A stretch of DNA of 64,000 nucleotides from Prosopocoilus inquinatus (lineage: Eukaryota > Arthropoda > Insecta > Coleoptera > Lucanidae): contig CM069874.1 of assembly GCA_036172665.1 (NCBI GenBank), positions 51,938,707 to 52,002,706 on the forward strand. Reading direction: 5' to 3'. The notes under the pieces are model-generated. The model ran no database searches. It was not told the origin of the DNA and saw only the letters and a list, made by a program, of their open reading frames with translations. A program made the translations under genes and the position numbers. Shown in pieces: positions 34,161 through 45,038 of the stretch. Position 1 is the first letter of the stretch, and each line of letters opens with the position of its first letter.

Positions 34161-34332
34161 ACGGAAACTGTCAAAGGCCCATGATCGGTGTTCATTAAAT
34201 CTCCCTTATTTTTGTGTATGAAAATGGTTTCAAAACCGTCTAATTCCCTGTTGCTTGACGTTGCTTTTACTAACCTAAGATTGTTTAAATCTATTTTATG
34301 GACTGGTGTCAAAAATATCAACAATCAATGGT

Positions 34333-36480
34333 ATAATCTGCCAAACAAAAATGGCTAGATGTAGAAATCAAATACCCGTACAGTAAACGTAATAAATTAG
34401 AATTAGAAAAATATAATCTACAATTAAAACTTGTTAAGAACTTGACCGACTTAGAAAACACTTTCTGGCTGCAATTTTTGAACGGCATGCATGAAGTCGT
34501 TGCACACAAAATGATGAAATGGTGATTTGGTTCATAAAAAGAAACTCCAGCCACTTTTGCCACCAGCAGTTATATTCCAGGATGCGATAATGGAAAATTT
34601 GGTTGTCAATGAGTCTTCAATTTTACTCACTGAGAGGAAAGTTGCAATATTGGATAAAGGTTTGAAATTTAATCTGCCGTATAAAAAACACCAATTGTAG
34701 ATATTATAGCTAGTATAGAAAGTTCTATCTCTGCGTCAGATGAAGTCAATAAAACGTTTGTAAGAAACGCATGTAAAATTCAACTAGAGAAGAATACACG
34801 TACACCAGAATACAGTCCAAAAGACACCTACGAACAATATCGTACCATTAAAGGTCTGAACCAAAAGGACTGTTTCTTTTTGAAGGCAGACAAGGGTAAT
34901 AAAATTGTGGTTTTGGATAAAGACGACTACTATCAGAGGATACAAAAGCTACTGAATAGTGGTACGTACACTAAACTGAATCGCAAACACGTCTGGGAAG
35001 TAAAGGACACCATTAAAAATTGTCCGCTTCTCCTAAACAAATGGAAGAAACAAAAAGATATAGTTTCTAATCCGATCCTCCCCAAATTATACGCCCTGCC
35101 TAAAATACATAAACCCGGCAAAACAGTAAGACCAATAGTATGTGGTATCAACTCTCCTACTATTTTCTATCAAAATGGTTAAACACCGACTTTAACAAAC
35201 TATCCAAAAAACGTCCAAAGACGTGTTTTCCGTGAAAAAACTCGGTAGATTTCATACAACGCGTTAGAGAACTTAACACTAAGCGACGATGAAATCCTGA
35301 TATTTTTGATGTCCAATCCTTATTTTCCAGTATCCCCATTCCCACCACATTAAACTACATGCAAGTCTTCTAGCCTCCAACAACATACAACAACGCAAGA
35401 TAGATGAATTTTTCCAACTCACAAACTTATGCATGTCGCAAAATTGTTTCCAAATTAATGGGGAATTTTTTTTTAAAAACCGAAGGGACCTCCAAGGAAA
35501 CTGCTTGTCACCATACCTTGTTAATCTTTTTTTGTGTAAATTAGAAACTTCACTCAAAGAAAATTGTAATTATTTCCCAAGAATTTGGTTTAGATATGTA
35601 GATGATGTTTTTACTGTTTTTAATACCAAGGACTGCAGAATAGAAGATTTGTTGGATATTTTAAATTCTAAATTTCCTAGTATTAAATTCACGGTTGAAA
35701 AAGAGGTTGATGGGAAATTACCATTCCTTGATACCTTGGTTATTAGATATAGTGAAAACAGATTAGAATTTGATATATACAGGAAAGAAACAAGCACTAA
35801 CTGATTTATTATTAATGACTCACAACATGTCTTATCGCATAAGTACTCTGCGATTTCTTTTCTACTTAATAGACTATTTAACTTCCCACTCTCAAAAGAA
35901 AGGTACAACAAAGAACTTAGATTTATTAAAGATATAGCAATCCACAATGATTATTGCGTAGATGTGGTAGAAAAAACTTTAAGTAAAATTGTAAATAAAG
36001 CCAACATCAAAAAACTTACTACTCTGTTACCGATAGAATCAAACACATCCAAATACATTAAAATTCCGTTCGACAAATATTGTTCCAAAGGTTTAAATAG
36101 CATTTTTAGAACGCGGGGATACACAATCGCACATACTAATAATAATACTAACATTTACTAACAAACCCCAAAGTCAAAACTGAACCAAATCATAAAATCA
36201 GGAATTTATGAAATATCTTGCCAAGGGTGCACTAAAAAATATATTGAGCAAACAAAAAGAAATATACTAACACATTTTAAAGAGCACTTAGCTCATTTAA
36301 AACACAAAAGAATTGAAAATTCCAGTGCTGCCCAACATATTTTTGACACCAGTCATAAAATAGATTTAAACAATCTTAGGTTAGTAAAAGGAACGTCAAG
36401 CAACAGAGAATTAGACGGATTTGAATCAAGTTTCATATACAAAAATAAGAGAGAGTTAATGAACACCGATCATGGGCGTT
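34333..36480 (+). pseudogene. Penelope-like element protein: RT plus GIY-YIG, broken
   Basis: Blocks in order: KWLDVEIKYPYSKRNKLELE and DIIASIESSISASDEVNKT (N-terminal, ~34330-34760), then KADKGNKIVVLDKDDYYQRI (~34887). LPKLYALPKIHKPGKTVRPIV follows (~35085), then FDVQSLFSSIPIP, LQGNCLSPYLVNLFLC, the catalytic FRYVDDVF (~35590) and LPFLDTLVIRY. The GIY-YIG domain (GIYEISCQGC, KYIEQTKR, HFKEHL, ~36200-36480) ends the protein. YIG reads YIE. Frameshifts near 35182 and 35270 and stops near 35803 and 36160 inactivate it. This order is that of EN+ PLEs. Confidence 0.88.
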
Positions 36481-36700
36481 TGGCAGGTTCCGTGTTGCTT
36501 GACTTGGTTGACGCAACCCGGTGAGGCGCTCGATTTAGAGAGCACGCTTCATTGGAACGAAGCGAATTAGTATATAAGGTAGCGATAGGCATGACGCACT
36601 CACTTCTCTTGTGAATAAGAAGTCATCTACTGAAGATGGCAGCATAACTGCCGAAATACGTATATAGTATAAAAAAAATATTTGTAGTTATGTTCAATCC
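36477..36700 (+). repeat. PLE terminal repeat (pLTR-like), direct copy 1
   Basis: It matches 37685-37945 as a direct repeat: TTGCTTGACTTGGTTGACGC, GTGAGGCGCTC, TATATAAGGTAGCGATAGGC, then the hairpin near 36630. TATATAAGG looks like a TATA box, as expected if the repeat carries the PLE promoter. Directly repeated terminal segments are normal in PLEs. Confidence 0.8.
36627..36667 (+). ncRNA. Hammerhead-like motif in the PLE terminal repeat
   Basis: CTGAAGA (36630-36636), a GGCAG/CTGCC hairpin, GAAA (36653-36656), the palindromic TACGTA, then TA and TAG (pairs with CTA before the core) follow hammerhead order. Two points argue against a fully canonical ribozyme: an extra T between the core and stem II, and a stem I of only three pairs. 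The copy at 34030 is similar, and that at 37850 has lost the last core A (CTGAAGT). Confidence 0.45.
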
Positions 36701-37511
36701 AATTTCATTTACATAATTGTTTACATGTAGACAGTCAGGTCTTTTACGGAAATATTGGAAAATGTTCAAGATTGGATCTTAGTTATGGAGAAATTTCAAT
36801 AACTAATAATTTGTCCGATTACAATGCTCCTCTTGATAAATATAAACAATCTTGGAAATTGTATAGTGGGAAGTTTACCATTCTTCTTCATCTCTAATCG
36901 CCCTAATTTTTAAGATAAAGTTTAAATCCATATTTACAACAAATTAGTTATTGCCTTTTGTGCTTTAAAATGTTTAGAGTGTGATTTAGGGTATTTAGAC
37001 TTCTCAAAATAACCAATATTCAATACATCAACTTGAATATTTTTCAAAATAATTTTTTTACAACACTAAAGCACCCCGTGTTTCGTAGAAAACCCAACCT
37101 GCTCTTTTGACCAACGGGACATCGTTGGAAAGCAACTGTGTCTTCCACGAGGAGTCGAAACAGTGCCTGAAGTTTTTTTCCTGTCGTTGTCTCTTTCCTT
37201 ACGAGGATGTCCTTCTCGGAATTCTTGATAAGAGGAAAAAAGTGAGTTTAGAAATTAGTAAATAAAAGAGTTAAGGTAAATTTAACAAATAAATTAAAAG
37301 AAAACTAAAGAAATGCTATAACAAAAATAAAATTACCAAAATAACAACTGACGTGTAGATACAAGGAAACAGAACTTTTGCAACAAGGTACAATGGTAAA
37401 AAAGGGAGAGAGAGACAAGGATTACACTGTCGATAGCAGTAATTATTTTCTAAGCGGTATGTTAGCTTACCGAACTGAATCGGAAGTTCTTTTCGTAACC
37501 TAAAAATTAAG

Positions 37512-37641
37512 AACATATAAAATAGCGACATCTTACTACCGCTTTTTGACGTAACAAGAAGCCCCAAGCAGGGCTGAAACAGCTGTCCAGAGGCTGCTCG
37601 AGGTTCTCACTGCAATCAAAAACGATTTGCACAAAATTTTT
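37512..37641 (+). mobile_element. HHR-A element inserted in the right arm
   Basis: A perfect 12-bp repeat, CTAAAAATTAAG (37500-37511 and 37642-37653), flanks it. The left arm near 32700 shows the empty site as complement. The ribozyme is 5'-truncated: AGCCCCAAGCAGGGCT, GAAA, CAGCTG, TC and CAGAG are present, but the sequence before them reads ACAAGA instead of CTGAAGA. The insertion is younger than the inverted duplication. Confidence 0.85.
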
Positions 37642-37684
37642 CTAAAAATTAAGGAAACACAATGATTGTATGTCAAGCAAATGA

Positions 37685-37945
37685 AAGACTGTTGGCCTTT
37701 GACAAGTTCCGTGTTGGTTGACTTGGTTGACGCAATCCGGTGAGGCGCTCGGTTCCTTAGTGTGCACGCGTCATTAGAGCGGCACTCGTATAGTATATAA
37801 GGTAGCGATAGGCACGATATGGTCGCTTCTCTTGTAATTAAGAAGTCATCTACTGAAGTTGGCAGCATAGCTGCCGAAATACGTATATAGTTTTAAAAAA
37901 CTTTTTGTGGTTAAGAGGTTTAATCCAATTTCATTGTACTGGAAC
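37685..37945 (+). repeat. PLE terminal repeat, direct copy 2
   Basis: It repeats 36477-36700 about 1.2 kb further on, with more changes. It also has TATATAAGGTAGCGATAGGC and the ACGTATATAG end. Its hammerhead-like core is mutated. Confidence 0.8.
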
Positions 37946-39085
37946 CACAGTCTCCAATACGTTTTAATAAATTATGTTTAATTTTCTACACGCACGTCAG
38001 TATTTCAGATTTAGGATCAATTTACACCGCCGTAACAAAGTATTTGTCAAGGTGAACCAGTTTTCAAGTTTTGCAACTGTACCATCGGTTGCATATAAAA
38101 GTATGCAATTTTATGTCTGGCTTTAATTTACTAATGCTAGATAATGGACTGATGTTGCTTGATTGTCAAAAATATTAGTCAATATATTGAAGTTTGTTTT
38201 TCAAATCTAAATAATACAAAATTCCATTAGGAGTCGTTTACTTTCATTTGCACCCAATGGTACTGGTAAAATTGCATTGTTCAAGAATGATAGATGTAAC
38301 ACTCTAACATATTTTTTCTCTTCTTCACTGTAGCTTCCAAAGAACTTCGACAAAGCAGAACATAAAAACGTCTTAAAAATAATTCAATTATTACAGCAGT
38401 TTCAAGTATTTAACAACTGTGCCTGTATTAAAGTAAAAAAAAAGACTTTGCGTTTCCTGATGCCTATTGAATTAGATAAATTATTATTGTTTGTAATTAT
38501 TCCTGAAAATACCTATTGTTATTTTCTCACAAAGAAAAAAAGATATGCTCTATTTTAAATTATTTTCAAAGAAAATGTGACGTATTTGGTATCAGCGTAC
38601 TCAGAAAAAAAATATTTTGTTGAAGTAAGCCAAAAAACATATGAGGTTCTATCGAGAAAAATGAGTTAAGGCCTAATGAAAATTTCGAATACTATAAAAA
38701 TGTTAAAAATCAAATTACAATCAAAGGAGTGATTTTTTCGAAAACACTTGATCGCATTAGATCGAAAAAATGCGATTCATAGCTTTCTAGATTGAAAAGT
38801 TAAAAAGTTTTTTTTTTTTTTCGTTGTCATGGAAACCAAAATTAACAATTGATATGTATTTGGACTCATAATGATCCGTAAATTTCAAATATGTAAAAAT
38901 ATATACGGTATTCTATTTCAAAGGAAAAAGTTGATATCACTTCCGGCGAAACCGGACGTCCTATGACGACTAACAGTATGTCAAAAAATTCCATTTTTTG
39001 CTTAATTTATTGTCTCCAAAATTCAGGTTAATCGATTAATAAATAAAGATTCTAGAAGGGTGAGCACATGGCCCGGGACAGCCGG
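37946..39085. other. Stretch without recognised genes
   Basis: AT-rich, with homopolymer runs (38808-38821). No coding or repeat structure was recognised. Confidence 0.4.
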
Positions 39086-39277
39086 TATATATATATATAT
39101 ATATATAAATTCTATGGCTAGCTTTAATTACTCTATAATTTTGTCCTGATGAAGCAATAAATACATTGCGAAATATTGACAGAAGTTAAAAGGTGTTCTT
39201 ATAAAAACAACGCCCAACAATCAGCCGTTTATCCTCGTTAAAAATTTTATAGTTATATATATATATATATATATAAT
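39086..39277. repeat. HHR-C unit between two TA microsatellites
   Basis: TA repeats at 39086-39107 and 39254-39277 bracket about 145 bp that contains a complete hammerhead. Either the unit inserted into a TA microsatellite and duplicated part of it, or the TA runs belong to the element. The class is probably PLE or retrozyme-like, by analogy with the other ribozymes here. Confidence 0.7.
39139..39184 (+). ncRNA. Hammerhead ribozyme, type I (HHR-C)
   Basis: Stem I TTTTGTC (39139-39145) pairs with GACAGAA (39178-39184) over seven positions, including one GU. The core CTGATGA is at 39146-39152, and stem II is GCAAT/ATTGC at 39154-39169. GAAA is at 39170-39173, stem III is the minimal TA, then U16.1 and U17. 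The predicted cut is after 39177. All conserved core bases are intact. Confidence 0.85.
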
Positions 39278-39644
39278 ATATTCTAAAATAACAAAGAAAA
39301 TTAAAAAACTAAATAAACTTTAAAGAGAGAACATTTTCTGCACCAAATTTAATTCAAAAGTAACATTTCTGTGATTGTTATCAACTTTAGCAATTTCTAA
39401 TACTCTTTATCACTTTTCCAATTCTAATTCTAATTTTAACTGACTGGTGGCAAATACTACACTATGATTATCATAAGCTTGCTTTTCCCATGTACAGTCA
39501 CGTAAAATATTGGTTTCTGTGGAAACAAGTGTTTTTATACTGTCTGCCAAAGATTTATAATAAAACTGTCTCTCATAAATTTGGTAAACGAAAGTGAATT
39601 TGTCCGAGTTTGAGTGCATGGAATTATTAATAATTGCTGGATTC

Positions 39645-39935
39645 GATGATCGCAAAAGGACTCGTTCTGAAGCTTGTCATGTGTTTAACGACAGTAATAA
39701 TCCATACAGACCTCCAATCCAATCCGCAGATCTACGGTATCGCAAACGGTGCAACGATTTCAGGAACTGAAAAGCGTAAAAAGTCGTTCAACTCTCGGAA
39801 GACCGAAAACCGCAACAAATTATGACATTTCATTACAAGCTTTACGGGATGTTCGTGAAACGTCACAAACCTCAATTAGGCAACTTGCAGCAGATCATGA
39901 TGTGTCAGTATCATACCACATTTAGTTCATGAACT
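39645..39935 (+). pseudogene. Mariner-type transposase N-terminal fragment
   Basis: Across frames this reads EACHVFNDSNNPYRPPI, RFQELKSVKSRSTLGRPKTA and LRDVRETSQTSIRQLAADHD, then VSVSYH. That is the DUF4817-like HTH region and second HTH of the mariner-like family also seen at 27499-28823. The catalytic part and terminal repeats are absent. Confidence 0.75.
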
Positions 39936-40745
39936 CTTAAGCCCGCAATAGACGATCATAAATTGCATGTAATTTACATGTAATTTATGACAAAAACTAT
40001 TTTTCAACGTGTATAGCGAGCAAAAAGAATTGCATGAATTTATACATGTAAAATTGAAAACAAAGAGCAAGTTCTATTTCTCAAGGTTTTTGACGTGAAA
40101 TTCTAGTAAATTCTAGGAACTGATTGCAGAAAAATAACCACAATCAAATACATACAACTTTACTGTGAATTGATTTTTCGAATCAGACCAAACATTCTCC
40201 ATCTCTGTGGGCAGTGCCACACCATCCGGCAAATATTTACTTTACATCATTTGTTTTTGAGGTGGTATTTTTTTTTCTTCGAGGAGCTAGGCAGGCAGCG
40301 AGGTCCTTTTGTGGGACTTTAATGCCCTCCCGTCTTAATTTATGGCGATGTCTCGGGAATTGTCCCATTTTTTACGTTTCTCGACGTGTCTTTAACATTA
40401 ATATTATGTTCGGCTTTTTTTCAATCTCGATAGATATGGATCTCTCGGCGCATAAATTACTCGTGCCGGTTGCACGTTTCTCTCGGGTTTGTTGGTTCAT
40501 TATTGTTTATGGTTTTTGGCATGAGAGGATACCTTTTACATGATTCTCTTTGCCGCTTATTAAATTCATCGTAAATTGACAGCACTTAAGGGATCCCAGA
40601 TAATGCTTTGGATGTTTGACAACTTGTTCGCTGACAATGGACATAAGTAAATGTAAAAATCTTCTTTTGTTTTACGTAAATTTCGTTATTGAAAGAAAAC
40701 TCAATTTACACTGACGTTTATTTTTTTCATACAGTAATTTGATGA
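39936..40745. other. Stretch without recognised genes; 109-codon frame
   Basis: The plus-strand frame 40214-40543 (109 codons, hydrophobic start) lies in a locally less AT-rich region. No domain or homologue comes to mind, and it may be non-coding. Confidence 0.3.
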
Positions 40746-40887
40746 TACATAACATAAGATTCAATTTTTAAGTCTCAGGCGGCTATGGAATAAATTTTCG
40801 TATATTAGTAAAATCTATATTTAGCTAAGATATGAAATTTTATTTCATAGCCGCCTGAGATCTAAAAATTGAATCTTATGTTATGTA
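40746..40887. mobile_element. 142-bp MITE with ~48-bp arms
   Basis: The left arm starts TACATAACATAAGATTCAAT. The right arm is its near-perfect complement, ending at 40887, and includes CCGCCTGAGA. TA lies at both outer edges. A diverged solo end (TTGAATCGTATGTTA) is seen near 41098. Confidence 0.82.
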
Positions 40888-41113
40888 CCGTCAACTTGAC
40901 AGTACCTCCTAACCTTTCTTAAATAAAATATTAAACTTTAATTTTTTTATAATTTCACACAATGGTTTTTACAATTAAAGGAAAAGCTTACAGCGTGGAC
41001 TCTTACTTTCATACAGCACAAAGAAAACCAAGGTATTAATGCGTCTGTTCTGAGCTTTCCGTGAGTTTTCCACGCCTGCCCGAGACCTGAAATTTATTGA
41101 ATCGTATGTTATA

Positions 41114-41667
41114 CAGGGTGCAGCGTAGGAAACCCCATGTTAATTTGAAGGTGCTCGAATATTGGCTTCCGTAATTATTTTACAGCAAAATTTCGTTTAC
41201 GTTTTTTAAAGTACTCTTCAAGATGAATTCGTCTGTAAAGTTTGAGAACTTTTTATACGCTGAGTTTGAAGATATTTCAAAAAAGATTTTCTAATTAAAT
41301 TCGATTTATACCAAACCAACAGCACAGCCTTAATCAATGACAGTTAAACTTGGACAAATAATTAATAAATATAGTCGTTTTTGAAGAAGATTGATAGACA
41401 AAACTTTTCCAGTAATTTATTTTAACATTTACTGATCAAGGCCGTGCTGATAGTTTGACATAAATTCAATTTCGTTACTGATCTTTCTTAAATATCTTGA
41501 AACTGAGCGTATAAAAAATTCTCAAACTTTACAGAGAGATTCATCTTGAAGAGCACTTTAAAAACCTAAATTGAATTTTGCTGCAAAATAATTAGAGAAG
41601 CCAATATTCGAGCACTTTTAAATTAACATGGGATTTTCTATGTTGCGTGTCAAAACGCAGCACCCTA
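41114..41667. mobile_element. M2 foldback MITE, copy 1
   Basis: The ends are CAGGGTGCAGCG and the complement of CGCAGCACCCTA. The arms are long (over 200 bp, sharing GAATATTGGCTTCCGTAATT and TAAAGTTTGAGAA-type segments), and TA flanks both sides. There is no coding capacity. An RNA read-through would form a very long hairpin. Confidence 0.85.
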
Positions 41668-43131
41668 TATACGCATTTAGTAAAGAAATACATGCCAAGT
41701 TTCTTTCTGTCTCAAGTCATGACTGACTCTAAGCCTGGCGGTTTTCGTACGCTTTTTATTAATCATTGTAGCTACCAAAAACATCGCCCACGTTGCGTCC
41801 AATTTGTTAGCTAAAATCTTTTTGGCTTATAAGTAACTCTTTTTCGTAAATTGGGTTGTAAAATATTTGACAAATTTTTCACGATAATATTTTAATGATA
41901 TTCATTCTTCTTTTGTGAACAAAAGTTACTTAGTACTAAAATACCCTGTACATTTTTATTGATGTGGACGCTGCTTAAGATACAACTTATTTGCTCCTGG
42001 ATATAATCACTGAATGTTAGTTTTTGAAAATTGGTAGGTATTTTAATTTTACAACGTCCTCATTGCTTTGCTCTTTGAAAGAAATTGTATAAAGAAAGAT
42101 ATTCTTGTCCATATGATATTATTTCCTGCCTATATTAAAAACGTTTTAATAATTAAAAATAATGTTTCCTGTAGTTGTGATTCACAGAACAAAACTCTGC
42201 AGGCAGATTCTGCTTGACGCGTTTTTGTTCGTTTGTTCAGAGATACAGACGCTTTAGTTCACGGACAATTCGGTAAATGAATAGAAATGAATGTCCTCCC
42301 CAAGAAATTTCAGTAACTTTTTTTGTATTTGTCTATAATAAATTCGCTTAATTGTAAATTAAAACAGTGTGAGTGATTATAACTGCATTAATGTCGTGTA
42401 GAGGTAGGTTAATTGTGAAATCCGTTAAGCTTTCTGCCTTTGTCTCTTTTTTTTAAATTTTTCGTCTTCTATGTTCTCAGCCGGTCATATGGTAGGGGTT
42501 CATACTTAAATTACATTTTTTCATATCGGATTCTATTTGTTTGTATCAAGAATTTAGTGATCAAACTCAGACTACCTTTTCTGTTTAGTGTTTAGAAGTT
42601 CCACTAATTAATGTTTTAATTATTTGTTTTTGGCTTAATATAAGGTCGTCCAGCAGAATTTTAATAAATGTCTCGCTTTTTGGAGGGAATATACTTTTTG
42701 CCAGTTTTCAAATTTCTGTTGTAGATTGAGTTATAAAATACAAAAAAAAGTTATTATCTGGTTAATTATTCGGCTAGTCACCCCATAAACTAACTTCTTT
42801 ATTTATTTGTTTATTTATATGTTAATTTTTTGTTTTGGATAGTTAGGATGAATAATTTGTTAGATTTTGTTAATTTTGTTTATTCAGTAATGATGATTTG
42901 GTCCTAGAGTCTCTAACCTTTCTCTTTCTATTCATAATTTTCTCTTTGGCAATCAATTTCTTCACTTTTCGGTATTATTCCTGAATAGCGTGCTATGAAA
43001 TCCTAAAACTCGTATTAAAAAAGTTTTCCCTATAGGAAACCTCATCACTTTACACACTGTATAATCAGCACAGCACCACAAAACCTCAAAACTTCTTTAC
43101 TCTAGTGATCACACATTCCTAACTCGCAGAC
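41668..43131. other. Stretch without recognised genes
   Basis: No coding sequence was recognised. CCCTGTA near 41945 resembles the end of a TA-flanked transposon without a visible partner. Confidence 0.4.
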
Positions 43132-43637
43132 ATGAGTGGTAATCCTGAGAACTTTCCTAATATACGATTGGCTGATTTCGCACATGGTACGTTTTCGCGC
43201 TCGCGACGGCCATTTCGACCTTATTGCTTTGTTGTAACGCCTGTCGTCGAGTGTGCTTCGTTATTATTTTGTGTTCTCTTTTGGGTGTTACTTATCCGTG
43301 TAGACATAACTCGAATACGGTTTTGCCGGCGGCTTTGAAAACCATTCTTGTGATGCCAGTGCATTGTATTCATTTATTAAGGAGCCTGTGGAAGTTACTC
43401 ATAGGTATGCTGCAATTGTGCAATGTGTTAAATTCAGTAATCGCTAGTATCTGCGTTCTTTATTCTCTCAGGCTTTTATTGTCGCTAATTCGTTTGTCGC
43501 CGACTGCGTTTATCGCCGGCCCTTCTGTTACCGTCTGTTCTAACGAAGCTTTACACAGCAGATCTAATTTCGAGAATTATCAAGCAAGTTTTTGGGCATC
43601 GAGCACAAGGTCATCATTCGAACGTCCTAATGGCTGA
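43132..43637 (+). other. Two overlapping frames of unknown origin
   Basis: Frames 43132-43338 (68 codons, MSGNPENFPNIRLADF) and 43224-43637 (137 codons, Cys/Leu/Ser-rich) overlap out of phase in a region that is less AT-rich. Neither has a recognised domain. A decayed retroelement leader or gag start, or chance frames in GC-richer DNA, are both possible. Confidence 0.3.
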
Positions 43638-44526
43638 TGGCGAGCAAAGAATAACATCGCTCCTGGTGAAACTTATTTTGGGGTGATGTCATAGACGCTC
43701 TCGCAGAGTGACGCCATAATTTACAATATACAGGGTGCCCCAAAAACTCTATACCCGATTATTTGTTAATTAACAATTGTGAAATTAATTTCAAGTTTAT
43801 CGGTTATTAATAAACCTCGGATCTTCAGGCAATTGCCTAAAATTTTATTTAAAAAAGATGTAGGCACTTGAGTTTTAAACATTTAGATTATGCTTTTAGA
43901 AGGAGAATACATTCTTTGTGCCTAAGTGACTTTTTTGCATTATTTCAAATATTTGCGCCTTGATGCGTCCAAAAAAGGTTTTTTGCCTATTTTGTGCCTA
44001 AAATGTGTAATATATGTATAATTTCATTTTTGTTAGAAATAACACACAATGTTACGAATTTTGGGCTCGTTTTAATTATTTTTATGTTTAAAAAGCTCGC
44101 TATATTTAATAGATAAATTTATTTAAAATGTTACAATAAAACACTAACTTATTTAACACTGAATATAAACTAATTTATTTAAACGTTCACCGCGCGCTCG
44201 CTCTTATAATCCGACTAGTTACACGATTGTTCTCCGCCCAAAAAATTCTGTCGGGCGATCCAGACAGATGTCCGCCTAAATTTCGAGACTGACGCGCCAG
44301 GTTCTGACGCATGTAACTTCGGTCAGATCTTGAATCACCACGATATATTAAATATGTAGAAAAATATTCCTATGTTTCACGTCACGTCAGAAAGAGAATG
44401 AAATACAACGTGTTCCAGTCAAGACTTTCATCTTTCATATTTTTCGTATTTATTGATGAATTTTGCTGAAATTTGGCACCTTTAATAGAAACTAAATTAA
44501 AAATTAAAAATACGCGATATGCGTGT
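43638..44526. other. Stretch without recognised genes
   Basis: TACAGGGTGCCCCAAAAACT at 43734 looks like one end of a TA-flanked DNA transposon, but I found no matching opposite end. The rest is AT-rich. Confidence 0.4.
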
Positions 44527-45038
44527 TCGAATATTGGCTTCCATAATTGTTTTACAACAAAATTCCATGTAGATTTCTTAGAGAACTTTTCAAGACGAAT
44601 CTGTCTGTGAAGTTTTAAAATTTTTCATACGCTAAGTTTTAAGATATTTAAAAAAAAATTATAACTATACTCGATTTATACAAGACTATCAGCACAGCCT
44701 TGATCAATGATAGTGAAATCTGGACAGTTAATTAATAAGTCTAATCGCTTTTGAAAAAGATTGATGGAAAAAAACTTTTCCGGTATTTTATTTTAACATT
44801 TATTGATCGAGGTCGTGCTGATAATTTGGTATAAATTGAATTTAGTTAGTGATCTTTTTTAAATATTTTGAAACTCAGCGTATGAAAAATTCTCAAACTT
44901 CACAAACAGATTCACCTTGAAGAGCACTTTAAAAACCTAAATGGAATTTTACTGTAAAATAATTAGGGAAGCCAATATTCGAGCATCTTTAAATTAACAA
45001 GGAATTTCTTATGTTGCGTTTCAAAACGCAGCACCCTG
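44527..45038. mobile_element. M2 foldback MITE, copy 2 (left end lost)
   Basis: It aligns with 41114-41667 throughout, with many point differences, but lacks about the first 40 bp. It starts at GTGTTCGAATATTGG. The right end, CGCAGCACCCTG, is intact. Confidence 0.85.

Larger units (their letters stand above)
32660..37690. repeat. Large inverted repeat around a Penelope-like element
   Basis: The left arm (32660-34320) and the complement of the right arm (36345-37690) match over more than 1 kb. The arms contain the PLE 3' end with the end of the GIY-YIG domain, its terminal repeat, and about 1 kb of further sequence with a shared frame. Two differences stand out: 33170-33635 is present only in the left arm, and a 130-bp HHR-A insertion (37512-37641) only in the right. 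The centre holds the PLE coding region. Confidence 0.85.

Noticed and set aside
43224..43637. 137-codon frame as a host gene
   Set aside because: No domain, no supporting splice or start context, and an overlapping out-of-phase frame; evidence is insufficient.
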